A DNA stretch of 64,000 nucleotides from Halomonas ventosae (GTDB taxonomy: Bacteria > Pseudomonadota > Gammaproteobacteria > Pseudomonadales > Halomonadaceae): NCBI RefSeq assembly GCF_004363555.1, contig NZ_SNZJ01000015.1, positions 41,990-105,989 on the forward strand, in the 5' to 3' direction. The translations under genes and the position numbers were made by a program. The notes under the pieces are model-generated. The model saw nothing but the letters and a program-made list of their open reading frames with translations. It was not told the DNA's origin and searched no databases. Below are positions 39,236 through 49,616 of this stretch, one piece after another. Within the stretch, counting starts at the first letter, position 1; each line of letters opens with the position of its first letter.

Positions 39236-40048
39236 CTACCACGCAGCGTGGAAGTGGTGCACCGGCCCGTGGCCCTGGCCCACGTCAAGCCGGTGGCTCT
39301 CCTCGAGCGCCCGTGACAGCCACGCCTTGGCGGCGGCCACCGCCTCGCGAGGCGCGTCGCCGAGGGCCAGGCGGGCGGTGATCGCCGAGGAGAGGGTACA
39401 GCCGGTGCCGTGCAGGTTGCCGGTGGCGATGCGTGTCCCTTCCAGCCAGTGCAGGGCGTCGCCGTCGATCAGCAGGTCGGGGCAGCCTTCACCTCGCAGA
39501 TGGCCGCCCTTGAGCAGGACGGCGCCGGCGCCCAGGGCGCGCAGGCCGGGGGCCAGCGCCTCCATGCCGGCGCGGTCCTGCGGTACCGGACAGTCCAGCA
39601 GCACGGCGGCCTCCGGCAGGTTGGGGGTGATCAGGTCGGCCAGGGGCACCAGGCACTCGCGCACCGCCGCGATGCCGGCATCGTCGACCAGGATGTCGCC
39701 GCTCTTGGCCACCATCACCGGGTCGAGCACGATCCAGCCCGGCCGCCGGAGGGCCAGGGCCTCACGGATCACCTCGGCCACCTCGCGGCTGGCCACCATC
39801 CCGATCTTCACGGCGTCGATGGCGATGTCATCGAGCAGCGTCTCGAGCTGGGCGGCGATGAACGCTGCCGGCACCGGGTGAACCCCGGTGACGCCGCGGG
39901 TGTTCTGGGCGGTCAGGGCGGTGATCACGCTGGTAGCATAGGTGCCCAGGGCCGAGAGGGTCTTGAGGTCGGCCTGGATGCCGGCACCGCCACTGGGGTC
40001 GGAGCCGGCAATGGTCAGGGTGTTGGGTAGGGAGCGGGAGGCGGCCAT
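39236..40048 (-). CDS. thiD: Hydroxymethylpyrimidine/phosphomethylpyrimidine kinase
   Basis: A 270-residue ribokinase-fold enzyme that phosphorylates HMP and HMP-P for thiamine synthesis. The N-terminal glycine motif [17 protein letters not shown] binds HMP and the C-terminal [10 protein letters not shown] is the anion hole with the catalytic residue. [10 protein letters not shown] and TPNLPEA are further family marks. The start is uncertain: ATG at 40048 ([13 protein letters not shown]) or GTG at 40081, neither with a strong ribosome site. No thiE or thiG is adjacent. Confidence 0.94.
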   Translation of the reverse strand: MAASRSLPNTLTIAGSDPSGGAGIQADLKTLSALGTYATSVITALTAQNTRGVTGVHPVPAAFIAAQLETLLDDIAIDAVKIGMVASREVAEVIREALALRRPGWIVLDPVMVAKSGDILVDDAGIAAVRECLVPLADLITPNLPEAAVLLDCPVPQDRAGMEALAPGLRALGAGAVLLKGGHLRGEGCPDLLIDGDALHWLEGTRIATGNLHGTGCTLSSAITARLALGDAPREAVAAAKAWLSRALEESHRLDVGQGHGPVHHFHAAW

Positions 40049-40111
40049 CGGCGTCACGTCATTGCGATCGAAGGGGGGCACCAGCCTACTGCAGGGAGAG
40101 GGGGCGGTGCC

Positions 40112-40543
40112 ATGCTGACCCTGTTCCTGGTGGCGCTGGCCAGCGCCACCCTGCTCCCCGGTGGCTCCGAGGTGTGGCTGGCCCGGCTATGGTGCAGCGG
40201 CGAGCCGGCTCTGCTGCTGTGGGCAGTGGCCAGCGCCGGCAATACCCTGGGCAGCCTGGTCAATGTCGGGCTGGGGCGCTACGCGCGGCACTTCCAGGAC
40301 CGCCGCTGGTTCCCGGTGTCCCGGCAGGGGTTGGCGCGGGCCGAGCGCTGGTACCTGCGCTTCGGGGAGTGGAGCCTGCTGGCCTCCTGGGCGCCGGTGG
40401 TCGGCGACCCGCTCACCGTGCTGGCCGGCGTCCTGCGCCTGCCGTGGTGGCGCGCCATCCTGCTGATCACCCTGGCCAAGGCGGCGCGCTATGCCCTGGT
40501 GTTGTGGCTCGCCGAGGCCTGGCTGGCGCCGCTGTGCCGCTGA
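40112..40543 (+). CDS. YqaA-family membrane protein
   Basis: A 143-residue inner-membrane protein of the YqaA group, short relatives of the DedA/SNARE-associated family. It reads [20 protein letters not shown] at the start, then [17 protein letters not shown], and the core segment [26 protein letters not shown], which contains the family's Gly-Asp-Pro pattern. Function is unknown; DedA relatives affect membrane lipid carriers and proton motive force. Confidence 0.85.
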   Translation: MLTLFLVALASATLLPGGSEVWLARLWCSGEPALLLWAVASAGNTLGSLVNVGLGRYARHFQDRRWFPVSRQGLARAERWYLRFGEWSLLASWAPVVGDPLTVLAGVLRLPWWRAILLITLAKAARYALVLWLAEAWLAPLCR

Positions 40544-40578
40544 TCGCCAGGGCCTCGCTATCCGCCCCCACTCAACGC

Positions 40579-40606
40579 AAGGGGGCCGCCCGAAGGCGGC
40601 CCCCTT
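40579..40606. terminator. Bidirectional terminator
   Basis: AAGGGGGCCGCC-CGAA-GGCGGCCCCCTT is a perfect 12-bp stem with a tetraloop between the stop of the YqaA-type gene and the stop of the TRAP binding-protein gene. Confidence 0.85.
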
Positions 40607-40626
40607 GTGCCGGCTAGGCAACGGCC

Positions 40627-41733
<1,107 letters not shown>

Positions 41734-41903
41734 GTGCTTTCCCTCTGGGTATTGTGGGTATTGTCGTGGAAAGCCCTCGCGAGGGCTGGCGTGTGTCCGG
41801 CGGCCACCGGGGCCATCCGGGCGGCACCGCGAGCGGTACCGCGAAGCGCTATGTGCCGAGGCGCCTGCTGGCGGGTCGTGCCTCCGCTTGACCTGTCGGC
41901 AGG

Positions 41904-43310
41904 TCAGAACTGATCCGGTAGCCAGGTGGCCAGCTCCGGGAACCAGGCCAGGGCCAGCAGCATGCAGAGCTGCAGCCCGATGAACGGGATCACGCCCTTG
42001 TAGATCGCCGAGGTGGGCACCGTGTCCGGGGCCACGCCGCGCAGGTAGAAGAGCGCGAAGCCGAAGGGCGGCGTCAGGAAGGAGGTCTGCAGGTTGATGG
42101 CGATCATGATGCCCAGCCAGATGGGGTCGAGCCCCATCGCCAGCAGGATCGGCCCGACGATGGGCACCACCACGAAGGTGATCTCGATGAAGTCGAGGAT
42201 GAACCCGAGCAGGAAGATCACCAGCATCACGATGAGCGTCGCGCCAATCACGCCGCCGGGCATGTTCTCGAACAGGTCGGTGACCAGCTCCTCGCCGCCA
42301 TAGGCGCGGAACACCAGCGAGAAGAGCGCGGCACCGATCAGGATCATGAACACCATGGTGGTGACATGGGTGGTCGAGCGCAGCACCTCCTTGAGGGTCT
42401 GCAGGTCCAGTCGGCGATAGGCCAGGGCCAGGATCATCGCCCCGAAGGCCCCCACGGCCGAGGCCTCGGTGGGCGTGGCGAAGCCGCCGAGGATCGAGCC
42501 CAGCACGGCCACGATCAGCACGATGGGCGGCACCAGCCCCTTGATCAGCAGCCACCCCAGGCCGCCCTCGTGGCCGAGCTCGGCCATCAGCTCCTGGCGG
42601 TCGGCGGCGGGGGCGGATTGCGGCCTGAGCCAGGCAACCACGGAGACATAGGCGATGTAGAGCACCACCAGGATCAGCCCTGGCACCAGGGCGCCCATGA
42701 ACAGGTCGCCCACCGAGACCGTCTTGGGGCTGAAGATGCCCATGGAGAGCTGGGCCTGCTGGTAGGCGGAAGAGAGCACGTCGCCCAGCAGCACCAGGGC
42801 GATGGAGGGCGGGATGATCTGGCCCAGGGTGCCGGTGGCGCAGATGGTGCCGGTGGCCAGCGGCATGCTGTAGCCGCGCTTGAGCATGGTCGGCAGCGAC
42901 ATCAGGCCCATGGTGACCACGGTGGCGCCGACGATGCCGGTGGACGCCGCCAGCAGCATGCCCACCAGGGTCACCGAGATGCCCAGGCCCCCGCGCAGCG
43001 AGCCGAACAGCATGGCCATGGCATCGAGCAGGGTCTCGGCGACCTTGGACTTCTCCAGCAGCACGCCCATCAGCACGAACAGCGGCACCGCCAGCAGGGT
43101 CTGGTTGGTCATGATGCCGTAGAGGCGGTTGGGGAAGGCGCCCAGGTAGCCGGCATCGAAGTGGGCATCGATGCCCAGCGACTCGAGGCCCAGGCCGAGG
43201 CCGGCGAAGGCCAGCGCGGTGCCGGCCAGCGACAGGGCGACGGGATAGCCGGCCATCAGCACCAGGCAGATCACGAGGAAGAGCACCAGGGGCATGAACT
43301 CCAGCATCAC
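41904..43310 (-). CDS. TRAP transporter large permease (DctM-type)
   Basis: A 468-residue membrane subunit, longer than TeaC (427) because of an extra cytoplasmic loop, LRPQSAPAADRQELMAELG, near residue 235. That longer form is usual for the family paired with TakP-like binding proteins. Marks are LLAASTGIVGATVVTMGLMSLP, PTEASAVGAFGAMILAL and FLTPPFGFALFYLRG. Its ATG overlaps the stop of the small permease gene by 4 bases, and a 170-base gap without a gene separates it from the binding-protein gene. Confidence 0.92.
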   Translation of the reverse strand: MMLEFMPLVLFLVICLVLMAGYPVALSLAGTALAFAGLGLGLESLGIDAHFDAGYLGAFPNRLYGIMTNQTLLAVPLFVLMGVLLEKSKVAETLLDAMAMLFGSLRGGLGISVTLVGMLLAASTGIVGATVVTMGLMSLPTMLKRGYSMPLATGTICATGTLGQIIPPSIALVLLGDVLSSAYQQAQLSMGIFSPKTVSVGDLFMGALVPGLILVVLYIAYVSVVAWLRPQSAPAADRQELMAELGHEGGLGWLLIKGLVPPIVLIVAVLGSILGGFATPTEASAVGAFGAMILALAYRRLDLQTLKEVLRSTTHVTTMVFMILIGAALFSLVFRAYGGEELVTDLFENMPGGVIGATLIVMLVIFLLGFILDFIEITFVVVPIVGPILLAMGLDPIWLGIMIAINLQTSFLTPPFGFALFYLRGVAPDTVPTSAIYKGVIPFIGLQLCMLLALAWFPELATWLPDQF

Positions 43311-43867
43311 AGGCGCTCCTCGGCATGGTCGGGGTCATCGGCGGGGGGATCCATGCGTCCGGTGAGAACCAGGAAGTGGCGGCTCGCCTCGACCAGCGCC
43401 TGGAGGACCATCAGCCCGGCGAATAGCGGGATCAGCGTCTTGAGCAGGAAGACCCCGGGGATGCCGCCGGAATCGGGCGAGCCCTCGAGGATGCGCCACG
43501 ACTTGCTCACATAGCCCGTGCTCGACAAGATCACGAAGACCATCACCGGCAGCAGCAGGAAGAGGGTGCCGCAGAGGTCGACCAGCGCCTTGCGCTTGGG
43601 CGTCATGGCGCGATAGAAGATGTCCACGCGGACATGGCCGTCGTGCTTGAGGGTCCAGGCCGCGGCCAGCATGAACACCACGGCGTGCATGTACATCACC
43701 GATTCCTGCATGGGAATGCTGTTGAAGCTGAAGGCGTAGCGCAGCACCACGATCAGGAACTGGATGAGCATCATCGCCAGGACAAGCCAGGAGAGGCTCC
43801 TGCCGAGCCATTCCGAGGCACGGTCGAGCCAGGCAAGGACGCCTGGCAGCTCACGGGATTGGGCCAT
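43307..43867 (-). CDS. TRAP transporter small permease (DctQ-type)
   Basis: A 186-residue four-helix subunit. Family marks are FLIVVLRYAFSFNSIPMQESVMYMH followed by AAAWTLKHDGHVRVDIFYRAM, in which HVRVD matches the DctQ consensus. The chosen start at 43867 gives MAQSRELPGV; upstream codons are Arg-rich and lack a ribosome site. It is the first gene of the operon and overlaps the large permease gene by 4 bases. Confidence 0.88.
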   Translation of the reverse strand: MAQSRELPGVLAWLDRASEWLGRSLSWLVLAMMLIQFLIVVLRYAFSFNSIPMQESVMYMHAVVFMLAAAWTLKHDGHVRVDIFYRAMTPKRKALVDLCGTLFLLLPVMVFVILSSTGYVSKSWRILEGSPDSGGIPGVFLLKTLIPLFAGLMVLQALVEASRHFLVLTGRMDPPADDPDHAEERL

Positions 43868-43985
43868 GGGTGTGGGTCTCGCTGTTCGGTCGTCGCGTCG
43901 GGTCAGGCCACCATGGTCGCACACCGGCGCCACGGCAGCAGCCATTCGGTCCAACGTTGACTATACGGTGCCCGCGCGGCGGCCG

Positions 43986-44822
43986 TCAGCGCCGCCGCCG
44001 CCGGGCCTCGCCTCGGGTGGTGGCCAGGCAGGCTTCCAGGCAGGCCTCGGGTAGCCGCACGTCCACCGCGATGGGCAGGTGGTCCGAGAAGAGGTGGTCG
44101 AGGACCCGCACCTCGTCGGCCTGAAGGGACTCCGACAGCAGGATGTGGTCCAGCGCCCGGCGGGGCTGCCAGGAGGGATAGCTCAGCGGCGGGCGCACCG
44201 GGTGCAGCGGCAGCGAGGCACAGAAGCGCGCGTGACCGTGGAGCTGTTCGGGGGTGCAGTTGAGATCCCCCATCACCACCACGTGACGCAGCGGCTGGAT
44301 GATCTCGCTGAGGTAGTCGAGCTGGCGTACCCGGCCACGGTGGCTCAGCGCCAGATGGGCGACGAACAGGTGCAGGGCATCGGGCCCCTCGCCGTAGCGG
44401 GCATGGATGGCGCCGCGCCCGGGCAGGGTGCCGGGCAGGCGGTACTCCTCGATGCGGGCCGGGGGCAGTCGCGAGAGCAGCCCGTTGCTGTGCTGGGCGA
44501 TGCGGCCCAGGTTGCGGTTGAGCTGCTGGAAGTGATGGGGAAAGCCGGCGTGGCTGGCCAGGTACTCCACCTGGTTGACCTGGCTCGAGCGGAAGCTCCC
44601 CCCGTCGGCCTCCTGGAGGCCGACGATGTCGAAGCGGCCGAGCACCTCGCCGATCATGTCGAGGCGCCGCAGCCGGTTCGGGTGTGGCAGCAGGTGCTGC
44701 CAGCTGCGCGTCAGGTAGTGGTGGTAGGCCGAGGTCTGGATGCCCACCTGCAGGTTGAAGGTGAGCAGCTTGAGGTGGCCGCCCTCGAGGAGCGGCGTCC
44801 TTGCCTCGGCCAGGTGCGACAT
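43986..44822 (-). CDS. Endonuclease/exonuclease/phosphatase-family hydrolase
   Basis: A 278-residue protein of the EEP superfamily. Metal and catalytic residues are visible as N in LLTFNLQVG, E in IVGLQEADGG, H in VAHLALSH, the D-x-N pair in VMGDLNCTPEQ and the C-terminal pair DHLFSDHLPIAVDV. Without a signal peptide it is probably cytoplasmic; the substrate (nucleic acid or phospholipid) is not evident. It starts one base after the dsbA stop, a conserved pairing in this group, so both are cotranscribed. Confidence 0.84.
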   Translation of the reverse strand: MSHLAEARTPLLEGGHLKLLTFNLQVGIQTSAYHHYLTRSWQHLLPHPNRLRRLDMIGEVLGRFDIVGLQEADGGSFRSSQVNQVEYLASHAGFPHHFQQLNRNLGRIAQHSNGLLSRLPPARIEEYRLPGTLPGRGAIHARYGEGPDALHLFVAHLALSHRGRVRQLDYLSEIIQPLRHVVVMGDLNCTPEQLHGHARFCASLPLHPVRPPLSYPSWQPRRALDHILLSESLQADEVRVLDHLFSDHLPIAVDVRLPEACLEACLATTRGEARRRRR

Positions 44823-44823
44823 C

Positions 44824-45456
44824 TCAGTCTGCCCGCTCCTCGCGGACCCGCTCGACCAGGGCACCGGCGACCTGCGGCATGTTGTCGAGGCTGCCGGCCG
44901 AGCTCGGCGAGACCAGGTAGCGGCCATCGACGATCAGCGCCGGCACGCCCATCAGCTGCATCTGGCGCATGCGGGCATGGGCCTGGTTCACCTTGCCCTT
45001 GACGGCGAAGGAGCCCAGCGCCTTCTTGGCCTCCTCCTCGCTGACGCCGTAGTCGCTGAAGAACTCGGCGATGGCGTCGGGCTCGGTCAGGCTGCGCCCC
45101 TCCTCATGGATGGCATGGAAGAAGTCGTCATGCAGGTCGTCGAGGATCTCCAGCTCCTGGGCCGCATAGAAGGCGAAGGCATGGGTGTTCCAGTCGCCGC
45201 CCATGGTGGCCGGCATGCGCTGGAAGGCGACCTCCTCGGGCTGCTCGGCGACCCAGGCGTTGAGCGGCTCCTCCAGGTTGTAGCAGTGCGGGCAGCCGTA
45301 CCAGAAGGCCTCGGTCACCTCGATGCGCCCGTCCTCGACCTGGGTCTCCACCGGGTTGTCGAGCACCTCGTAGTGCTCCCCCTCGACGAGGGACTGGGCG
45401 GTGGCCAGGCCCGGCAGGGCGAGGCCGGCGAGGACGAGCATCAGGGGCTTGAGCAT
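44824..45456 (-). CDS. dsbA: Periplasmic thiol:disulfide oxidoreductase DsbA
   Basis: A 210-residue exported thioredoxin-fold oxidase. The signal peptide MLKPLMLVLAGLALPGLATA precedes a mature chain with active site C55-P-H-C58 (FWYGCPHCYN), the alpha-helical insertion, and the cis-proline loop MGVPALIV. It introduces disulfides into exported proteins and is re-oxidised by DsbB (not in this window). The start at 45456 has AAGGAG upstream. It lies between cytochrome c4 and the EEP hydrolase, the order seen in pseudomonads. Confidence 0.94.
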   Translation of the reverse strand: MLKPLMLVLAGLALPGLATAQSLVEGEHYEVLDNPVETQVEDGRIEVTEAFWYGCPHCYNLEEPLNAWVAEQPEEVAFQRMPATMGGDWNTHAFAFYAAQELEILDDLHDDFFHAIHEEGRSLTEPDAIAEFFSDYGVSEEEAKKALGSFAVKGKVNQAHARMRQMQLMGVPALIVDGRYLVSPSSAGSLDNMPQVAGALVERVREERAD

Positions 45457-45551
45457 GGGGGTCTCCTTGAATGAATCGTGATCCAGGTGCCGAGGGGTGG
45501 CATGACGCTGGCTTTGAGTCCCGAGCAGGGGTGGGGTTCCACCGCAGACGA

Positions 45552-45576
45552 CGAGGGCGGCCAATGGCCGCCCTCG
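45552..45576. terminator. GC hairpin between cytochrome c4 and dsbA
   Basis: CGAGGGCGGCC-AAT-GGCCGCCCTCG is a perfect 11-bp stem, about 30 bases after the cytochrome c4 stop. No T-run follows on the minus strand, so it may terminate weakly or protect the transcript end. Confidence 0.5.
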
Positions 45577-45607
45577 GAGTGTCAGCGCAACGTGCGCCGG
45601 GCCGGCC

Positions 45608-46228
45608 TCAGTGCAGGCCGAGCACGTAGTTGGCCACGGCTTCCATATCGCGATCGCTCATCTTGGAGGCGATGTCGCCCATGATGTTGGCCGGGTCGTT
45701 GTTCCGCGCGCCGGAGGCGAAGGCCTGCAGGGTGCTCAGGGTGTACTCGGGGTGCTGGCCGGAGAGTGCCGGATAGACGGCGCTGCCGATGCCCTCGCCG
45801 GTGGGCGTGTGGCAGGCGGCACAGGCGGGAACACCCTTGGCCATGTCGCCGGCGCGATAGAGCTCGCGGCCAAGTTCGATCAGCGCCTCGTCGGCCTCCA
45901 CCTGGCCCAGCGCGGGCTCCATGTCGGCGTAGTAGACGGCGACGTCCCAGGCATCCTGGTCGGAGAAGTTGTCCACCTGGCCGGCCATCTGGGCGACCTC
46001 GCGGTTGCCGTCACGGATGTCCATGATCTGCTTGGCCAGGTAGGAGGCCTGCTGGCCGGCCAGGTTGGGGAAGGCGCCGGACGGGCTGATGCCCTGCTGG
46101 CCATGGCAGGCGGCACAGGCCTGTGCCTTCTCCTTGCCCGCCGCGGCATCGGCATCCGCTTGAAGGTCTGCATGGGCCACGCCGACGGCGCCCACGGTGA
46201 TTGCCAGGCTTGCCAGTAGCTTTCTCAT
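45608..46228 (-). CDS. Dihaem cytochrome c4
   Basis: A 206-residue exported cytochrome with two haem-binding motifs, CAACH at 38-42 and CAACH near residue 138, one in each half of an internally duplicated chain, each followed by a candidate Met ligand (in AQMAGQ and DIASKMSD). The signal peptide is [20 protein letters not shown]. Cytochrome c4 donates electrons from the bc1 complex to terminal oxidases, notably cbb3. It diverges from engB, the usual arrangement. Confidence 0.93.
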   Translation of the reverse strand: MRKLLASLAITVGAVGVAHADLQADADAAAGKEKAQACAACHGQQGISPSGAFPNLAGQQASYLAKQIMDIRDGNREVAQMAGQVDNFSDQDAWDVAVYYADMEPALGQVEADEALIELGRELYRAGDMAKGVPACAACHTPTGEGIGSAVYPALSGQHPEYTLSTLQAFASGARNNDPANIMGDIASKMSDRDMEAVANYVLGLH

Positions 46229-46361
46229 CGCTGTTCCACTATCCCGTTACGTTGTTGGCCGGTACGTACCCCGGGTGCCGCCCGATCCTCGAGGCCGGGT
46301 GCCCTCTGGCCGGTCGTCGCCGACGCCCTGAGGTCGGTCGCTGACGGCCGGAGCACGGTGG

Positions 46362-46367
46362 TATACT
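46362..46367 (+). promoter_or_regulatory. -10-like box upstream of engB
   Basis: TATACT stands 105 bases before the engB start in the 243-base divergent region. The best -35 candidate (CTGACG) is only 15 bases away, so the promoter is tentative. Confidence 0.35.
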
Positions 46368-46471
46368 GGCGCGCCCCGGGTCGCAGACAAAGACACTGCA
46401 TTATAACGGAACACCCGAGCCGCGGGAATGCAAGCCGTGGTGCCCTTGATCAACGTCAGGATTTTCCCGCC

Positions 46472-47089
46472 ATGTCGCGACTCAACTACCAGGCCTCCCG
46501 TTTCCTCACCAGTGCCCCGACCCTGGCCAAGTGCCCGCCCGACGACGGGGCCGAGGTGGCCTTCGCCGGTCGCTCCAATGCCGGAAAGTCCAGCGCCATC
46601 AATGCCTTGACGCGGCAGAAGGCGCTGGCCCGCACCTCCAAGACCCCGGGGCGCACCCAGCTGATCAACTTCTTCACGCTGGGCGAGGACAGCGGCCACC
46701 GGCTGGTCGACCTGCCCGGCTACGGCTACGCCAAGGTGCCCGAGCAGGTCAAGCTGGAGTGGCAGCGCCACCTCTCCGACTACCTGCGCCGCCGCGGCTC
46801 GCTGCGCGGGCTGGTGCTGGTGATGGACGTGCGCCACCCGCTGACAGAGTTCGACCAGACCCTGCTCGGCTGGGCCGACGAGGCGAACATGCCGGTGCAC
46901 ATCCTGCTGACCAAGGCCGACAAGCTCAAGAGCGGCGCGGCCAAGAGCGCCCTGCAGCAGGTGCGCTCGCGGCTGCGCGAGTGGGAGGACCTGGTAAGCA
47001 TCCAGCTCTTCTCCGCCCTCAAGAAGCAGGGCATCGAGGAGGTGCACGAGCGCCTCGACCAGTGGCTGCTGGAGCCTAAGGAAAGATAA
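46472..47089 (+). CDS. engB: Ribosome biogenesis GTPase EngB/YsxC (YihA)
   Basis: A 205-residue essential P-loop GTPase that helps assemble the 50S subunit. G1 is GRSNAGKSS at 33-41, G3 is [12 protein letters not shown]4 is TKADKL and G5 is in LFSALKKQG. The start at 46472 gives [16 protein letters not shown], the usual N-terminus; the open frame upstream is not conserved-looking. It is a single gene divergent from cytochrome c4. Confidence 0.96.
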   Translation: MSRLNYQASRFLTSAPTLAKCPPDDGAEVAFAGRSNAGKSSAINALTRQKALARTSKTPGRTQLINFFTLGEDSGHRLVDLPGYGYAKVPEQVKLEWQRHLSDYLRRRGSLRGLVLVMDVRHPLTEFDQTLLGWADEANMPVHILLTKADKLKSGAAKSALQQVRSRLREWEDLVSIQLFSALKKQGIEEVHERLDQWLLEPKER

Positions 47090-47094
47090 AGGTC

Positions 47095-47217
47095 GGTCGG
47101 AGCTACTCCGCGGACAAGCCTCCGAGGAGGCGCTGTGAACCCTTCCGTGGGCGCTACCGACGCCATCCCTGGCGTAGGACCTCCTCTCCGGCTTGCCCAC
47201 GGCGCTCCTGACCAGTG
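47095..47217. repeat. Possible dispersed intergenic repeat
   Basis: The gap between engB and the HAD gene holds clustered small palindromes: GCCTCCGAGGAGGC and ACGCCATCCCTGGCGT, plus GGGCGCTACCG. This looks like the mosaic intergenic elements I recall from Halomonas genomes rather than a terminator or gene. No second copy occurs in this window, so the call rests on memory. Confidence 0.35.
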
Positions 47218-47961
47218 TCAGGGCTCCTCTTCCAGTTTGGCGATCAATGCCGGCAGCTCTCGCACGTGGCGCAGGCGGTATGCCCCCGCGGGGAGCTCGC
47301 CGGCATGGGGCGTGTCGGGGGCGATCCAGGCCGCGCGCATGCCCAGGCGCAGGGCCGGCAGCACATCCTCCTGCCAGGAATCCCCCACATGCAGCGCCCG
47401 GGAGGGCGGCGTGGCGAGCCGTGCCAGGGCGGCGAGGAAGGGGCGGGCGTCCGGCTTGGGCGCCTGGATCTCGCCGGCGGCGATGGCCACCCGGAAGTGG
47501 CGGTGCAGCGCCAGGCGGTGCACCGCCAGGTTGCCGTTGGTGATGGCCCCCAGCCGGTAGCGGCCACCGAGCTCGGTGAGCAGCGGCTCCACCTCGGGGT
47601 GGGGCGAGACCGCGAGGCGCAGTTCATGGAAGCGTGCCATGGTCGCGGCGGCCCATAGCCAGGCGGCGCTGCGCGGCAGCCCGAATTCCTCCAGCAGCGC
47701 AACGAGGGCGCGCTCGCGCAGCCAGCTGAAGTCGCCGCGACGCAGCGGGTATCGCTCGGCGAGCTCGCGGCGACCGGCCTGGTAGGCTTCCAGGGGGAAG
47801 CGCTCGGCGAAGCGGCCGAGATGCGTCTCGCCGCGGTGGGCCAGCCAGGCGGCCAGGCGCTCGTCGAGCCAGGCGTAGTGGCCGGTCTCGGTGCGCGCCA
47901 TCACGCCGCGGTTGTCCCACAGGGTGTCGTCGAGGTCGAAGGTGATCGCCTGCAGGGTCAT
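47218..47961 (-). CDS. HAD-family phosphatase (YigB-like)
   Basis: A 247-residue haloacid dehalogenase-type hydrolase. Motif I FDLDDT has the nucleophile D9 and general acid D11; motif II is in GAITNGN, the Lys of motif III is in IQAPKPDARPF, and motif IV is HVGDSWQEDVLPA. In E. coli the gene after xerC is yigB, an FMN/sugar phosphatase, and the same position here supports that grouping. It overlaps xerC by 4 bases (ATGA) and is the last gene of the cluster. Confidence 0.87.
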   Translation of the reverse strand: MTLQAITFDLDDTLWDNRGVMARTETGHYAWLDERLAAWLAHRGETHLGRFAERFPLEAYQAGRRELAERYPLRRGDFSWLRERALVALLEEFGLPRSAAWLWAAATMARFHELRLAVSPHPEVEPLLTELGGRYRLGAITNGNLAVHRLALHRHFRVAIAAGEIQAPKPDARPFLAALARLATPPSRALHVGDSWQEDVLPALRLGMRAAWIAPDTPHAGELPAGAYRLRHVRELPALIAKLEEEP

Positions 47962-48875
47962 GACGGCTCCCCGCCATCGTCGGGGCGGCGGCGTGCCCGG
48001 GGGTGGGCCGCGTCGTAGCTCGCCGCCAGATGCTGCCAGTCGAGCCGGGTATAGACCTGGGTGGTGGCGAGGTCCGCATGCCCCAGCAGCTCCTGCACGG
48101 CCCGCAGATCCTGACTCGACTCCAGCAGGTGACTGGCGAAGGAGTGGCGCAGCCGGTGCGGATGGAGGTGCTCGGCCAGCCCCCTGGCCCTGGCCAGCTC
48201 GGCCAGCCGCTTCTGGATGGCGCGATGGCCCAGCCGGGCCCCGCGGACACCGACGAACAGCGCCGGCGTGTCGCGGTCGGCCAGCTGGCCGCGCACCGCC
48301 TGCCAGGCGTCCAGGGCCTGGCGCGCCCGCCGACCCACCGGTACCTGGCGGGGCTTGCCGCCCTTGCCCAGCACCCGCACCCGCTGCGGCTGGAGGTCGC
48401 CGAGGTCCAGCGCCGCCAGCTCGGCCAGGCGCAGGCCGCTCGAGTAGAAGAGCTCCAGCATCGCCTGGTCGCGCCGGGCCAGGGGCGAGTCGTCGTGGGG
48501 CGTGTCGAGAAAGCGGGCCAGCTGGTCCACGTCCAGGGGATGCGGCAGGTGCCGGGGCTGGCGCGGCGTGCGCACCAGGGGGACCGGGTTGTGGCGCAGC
48601 CTGCCGGCCTGCACCAGGTGCCGGGCGAAGCCCGAGATGGCCGCGCGCCGCCGGGCCAGGCTGCGTGGGGCCTGGCCCCGCATGCGCTCGCTGCCCAGGA
48701 AGCGGCGCAGCAGGGCGGCATCCAGCGCTGACCAGTCGGCGATGGCCTCGGCCTCGAGGAAGGCCACCAGGGCCGCCAGGTCACGTCGGTAGGCGCCCAC
48801 CGTGGCCGGGCTGGCGGTGCGAGCCAGCCCGGCCAGGAAGGCGTCGACCTCGTGGTCCAGCAGGCGGTCGGTCAC
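47958..48875 (-). CDS. xerC: Tyrosine recombinase XerC
   Basis: A 305-residue site-specific recombinase that resolves chromosome dimers at dif with XerD. The catalytic set is complete and at nearly the E. coli positions: R149 (SGLRLAE), a Lys in GKGGKPRQVP, H240 and R243 (HPHRLRHS), H266 (LLGHADL) and nucleophile Y275 (QVYTR). Translation starts at a GTG (48875) that overlaps the DUF484 stop as GTGA; there is no ATG nearby, and the long upstream open frame is spurious. Position between DUF484 and a HAD gene is conserved. Confidence 0.95.
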   Translation of the reverse strand: MTDRLLDHEVDAFLAGLARTASPATVGAYRRDLAALVAFLEAEAIADWSALDAALLRRFLGSERMRGQAPRSLARRRAAISGFARHLVQAGRLRHNPVPLVRTPRQPRHLPHPLDVDQLARFLDTPHDDSPLARRDQAMLELFYSSGLRLAELAALDLGDLQPQRVRVLGKGGKPRQVPVGRRARQALDAWQAVRGQLADRDTPALFVGVRGARLGHRAIQKRLAELARARGLAEHLHPHRLRHSFASHLLESSQDLRAVQELLGHADLATTQVYTRLDWQHLAASYDAAHPRARRRPDDGGEPS

Positions 48876-49588
48876 GGCGAGGCCGGGGCCAGGCGCACCA
48901 GCAGTCGTGCCACCACCTCGCCCACGTATTCGGTGAACAGGGTATCCATGCTGGCGCGGAAGTGGTCCGGGTCGGGGCTCGCCAGCACCAGGTAGCCCAG
49001 CGGCTCGCCCAGGGTCAGCCGTGACAGGGCGCAGGAGCCGGCCTTGTCGGGTGCCGGCACATGGGGCAGCAGGCGCTTCCAGTCGGTCGGCGTCAGGCGC
49101 GTGCAGCGGCTGGTGCGGCCGTCGAGCAGGGCGGCCAGGCGCTGGCCGGCATGGTCGTCGAGGACCTGGCGTGGGGCCTGGGGCGGCCGGGGCTCGGCAT
49201 CGGTGAGGCTGGCCGGGCACCACAGCGCCACCGCCGGGGTATGGAAGCGCTCGGCGAGCTGGGTGGCCAGCGCCTGCCCCAGGGCGTCGTTGTCCTCGGC
49301 CTCGAGCAGTGCCAGCACCAGCTCGCGGGTGCGGCGATACTGGCCCTCGTTATGGCGAGCCGACTCCAGCAGCTGCTCCAGGCGCCATTCGGCCTGCTCG
49401 GCGCGTGAGCGCAGGTCGTGGACCAGACGCTCGAGCAGCGAGGTGGCGCCGCGGGCCTCGGGGTGCGGCACCTTGAGCTGCTGCAGCAGGCCCTCGCGAC
49501 CGACGAAGAAGTCCGGGTGACAGGCCAGCCACTGGGCCACCCGGTCGGGGTCGAGGGTCTTGCGCGGGTCGGGGGCGGCTCGGGTCAT
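48872..49588 (-). CDS. DUF484 family protein (GAF-like)
   Basis: A 238-residue protein of the DUF484/YigA family, whose gene lies between dapF and xerC in many gammaproteobacteria. It starts with the typical VAQWLACHPDFFVGREGLLQQL, then a helical coiled segment LLERLVHDLRSRAEQAEWRLEQLLES, and a GAF-like C-terminal domain ending GYLVLASPDPDHFRASMDTLFTEYVGEVVARLL. Function is unknown. It is 28 bases after dapF and overlaps xerC. Confidence 0.9.
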   Translation of the reverse strand: MTRAAPDPRKTLDPDRVAQWLACHPDFFVGREGLLQQLKVPHPEARGATSLLERLVHDLRSRAEQAEWRLEQLLESARHNEGQYRRTRELVLALLEAEDNDALGQALATQLAERFHTPAVALWCPASLTDAEPRPPQAPRQVLDDHAGQRLAALLDGRTSRCTRLTPTDWKRLLPHVPAPDKAGSCALSRLTLGEPLGYLVLASPDPDHFRASMDTLFTEYVGEVVARLLVRLAPASP

Positions 49589-49616
49589 GCAGCTTCTCCT
49601 CTGGTGGCGGGGCGGC

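Noticed and set aside
47958..49223. 421-codon version of xerC starting at 49223
   Set aside because: The first 116 codons are Pro/Arg/Gly-rich shadow of DUF484; the GTG at 48875 gives a normal-length XerC with standard residue numbering.
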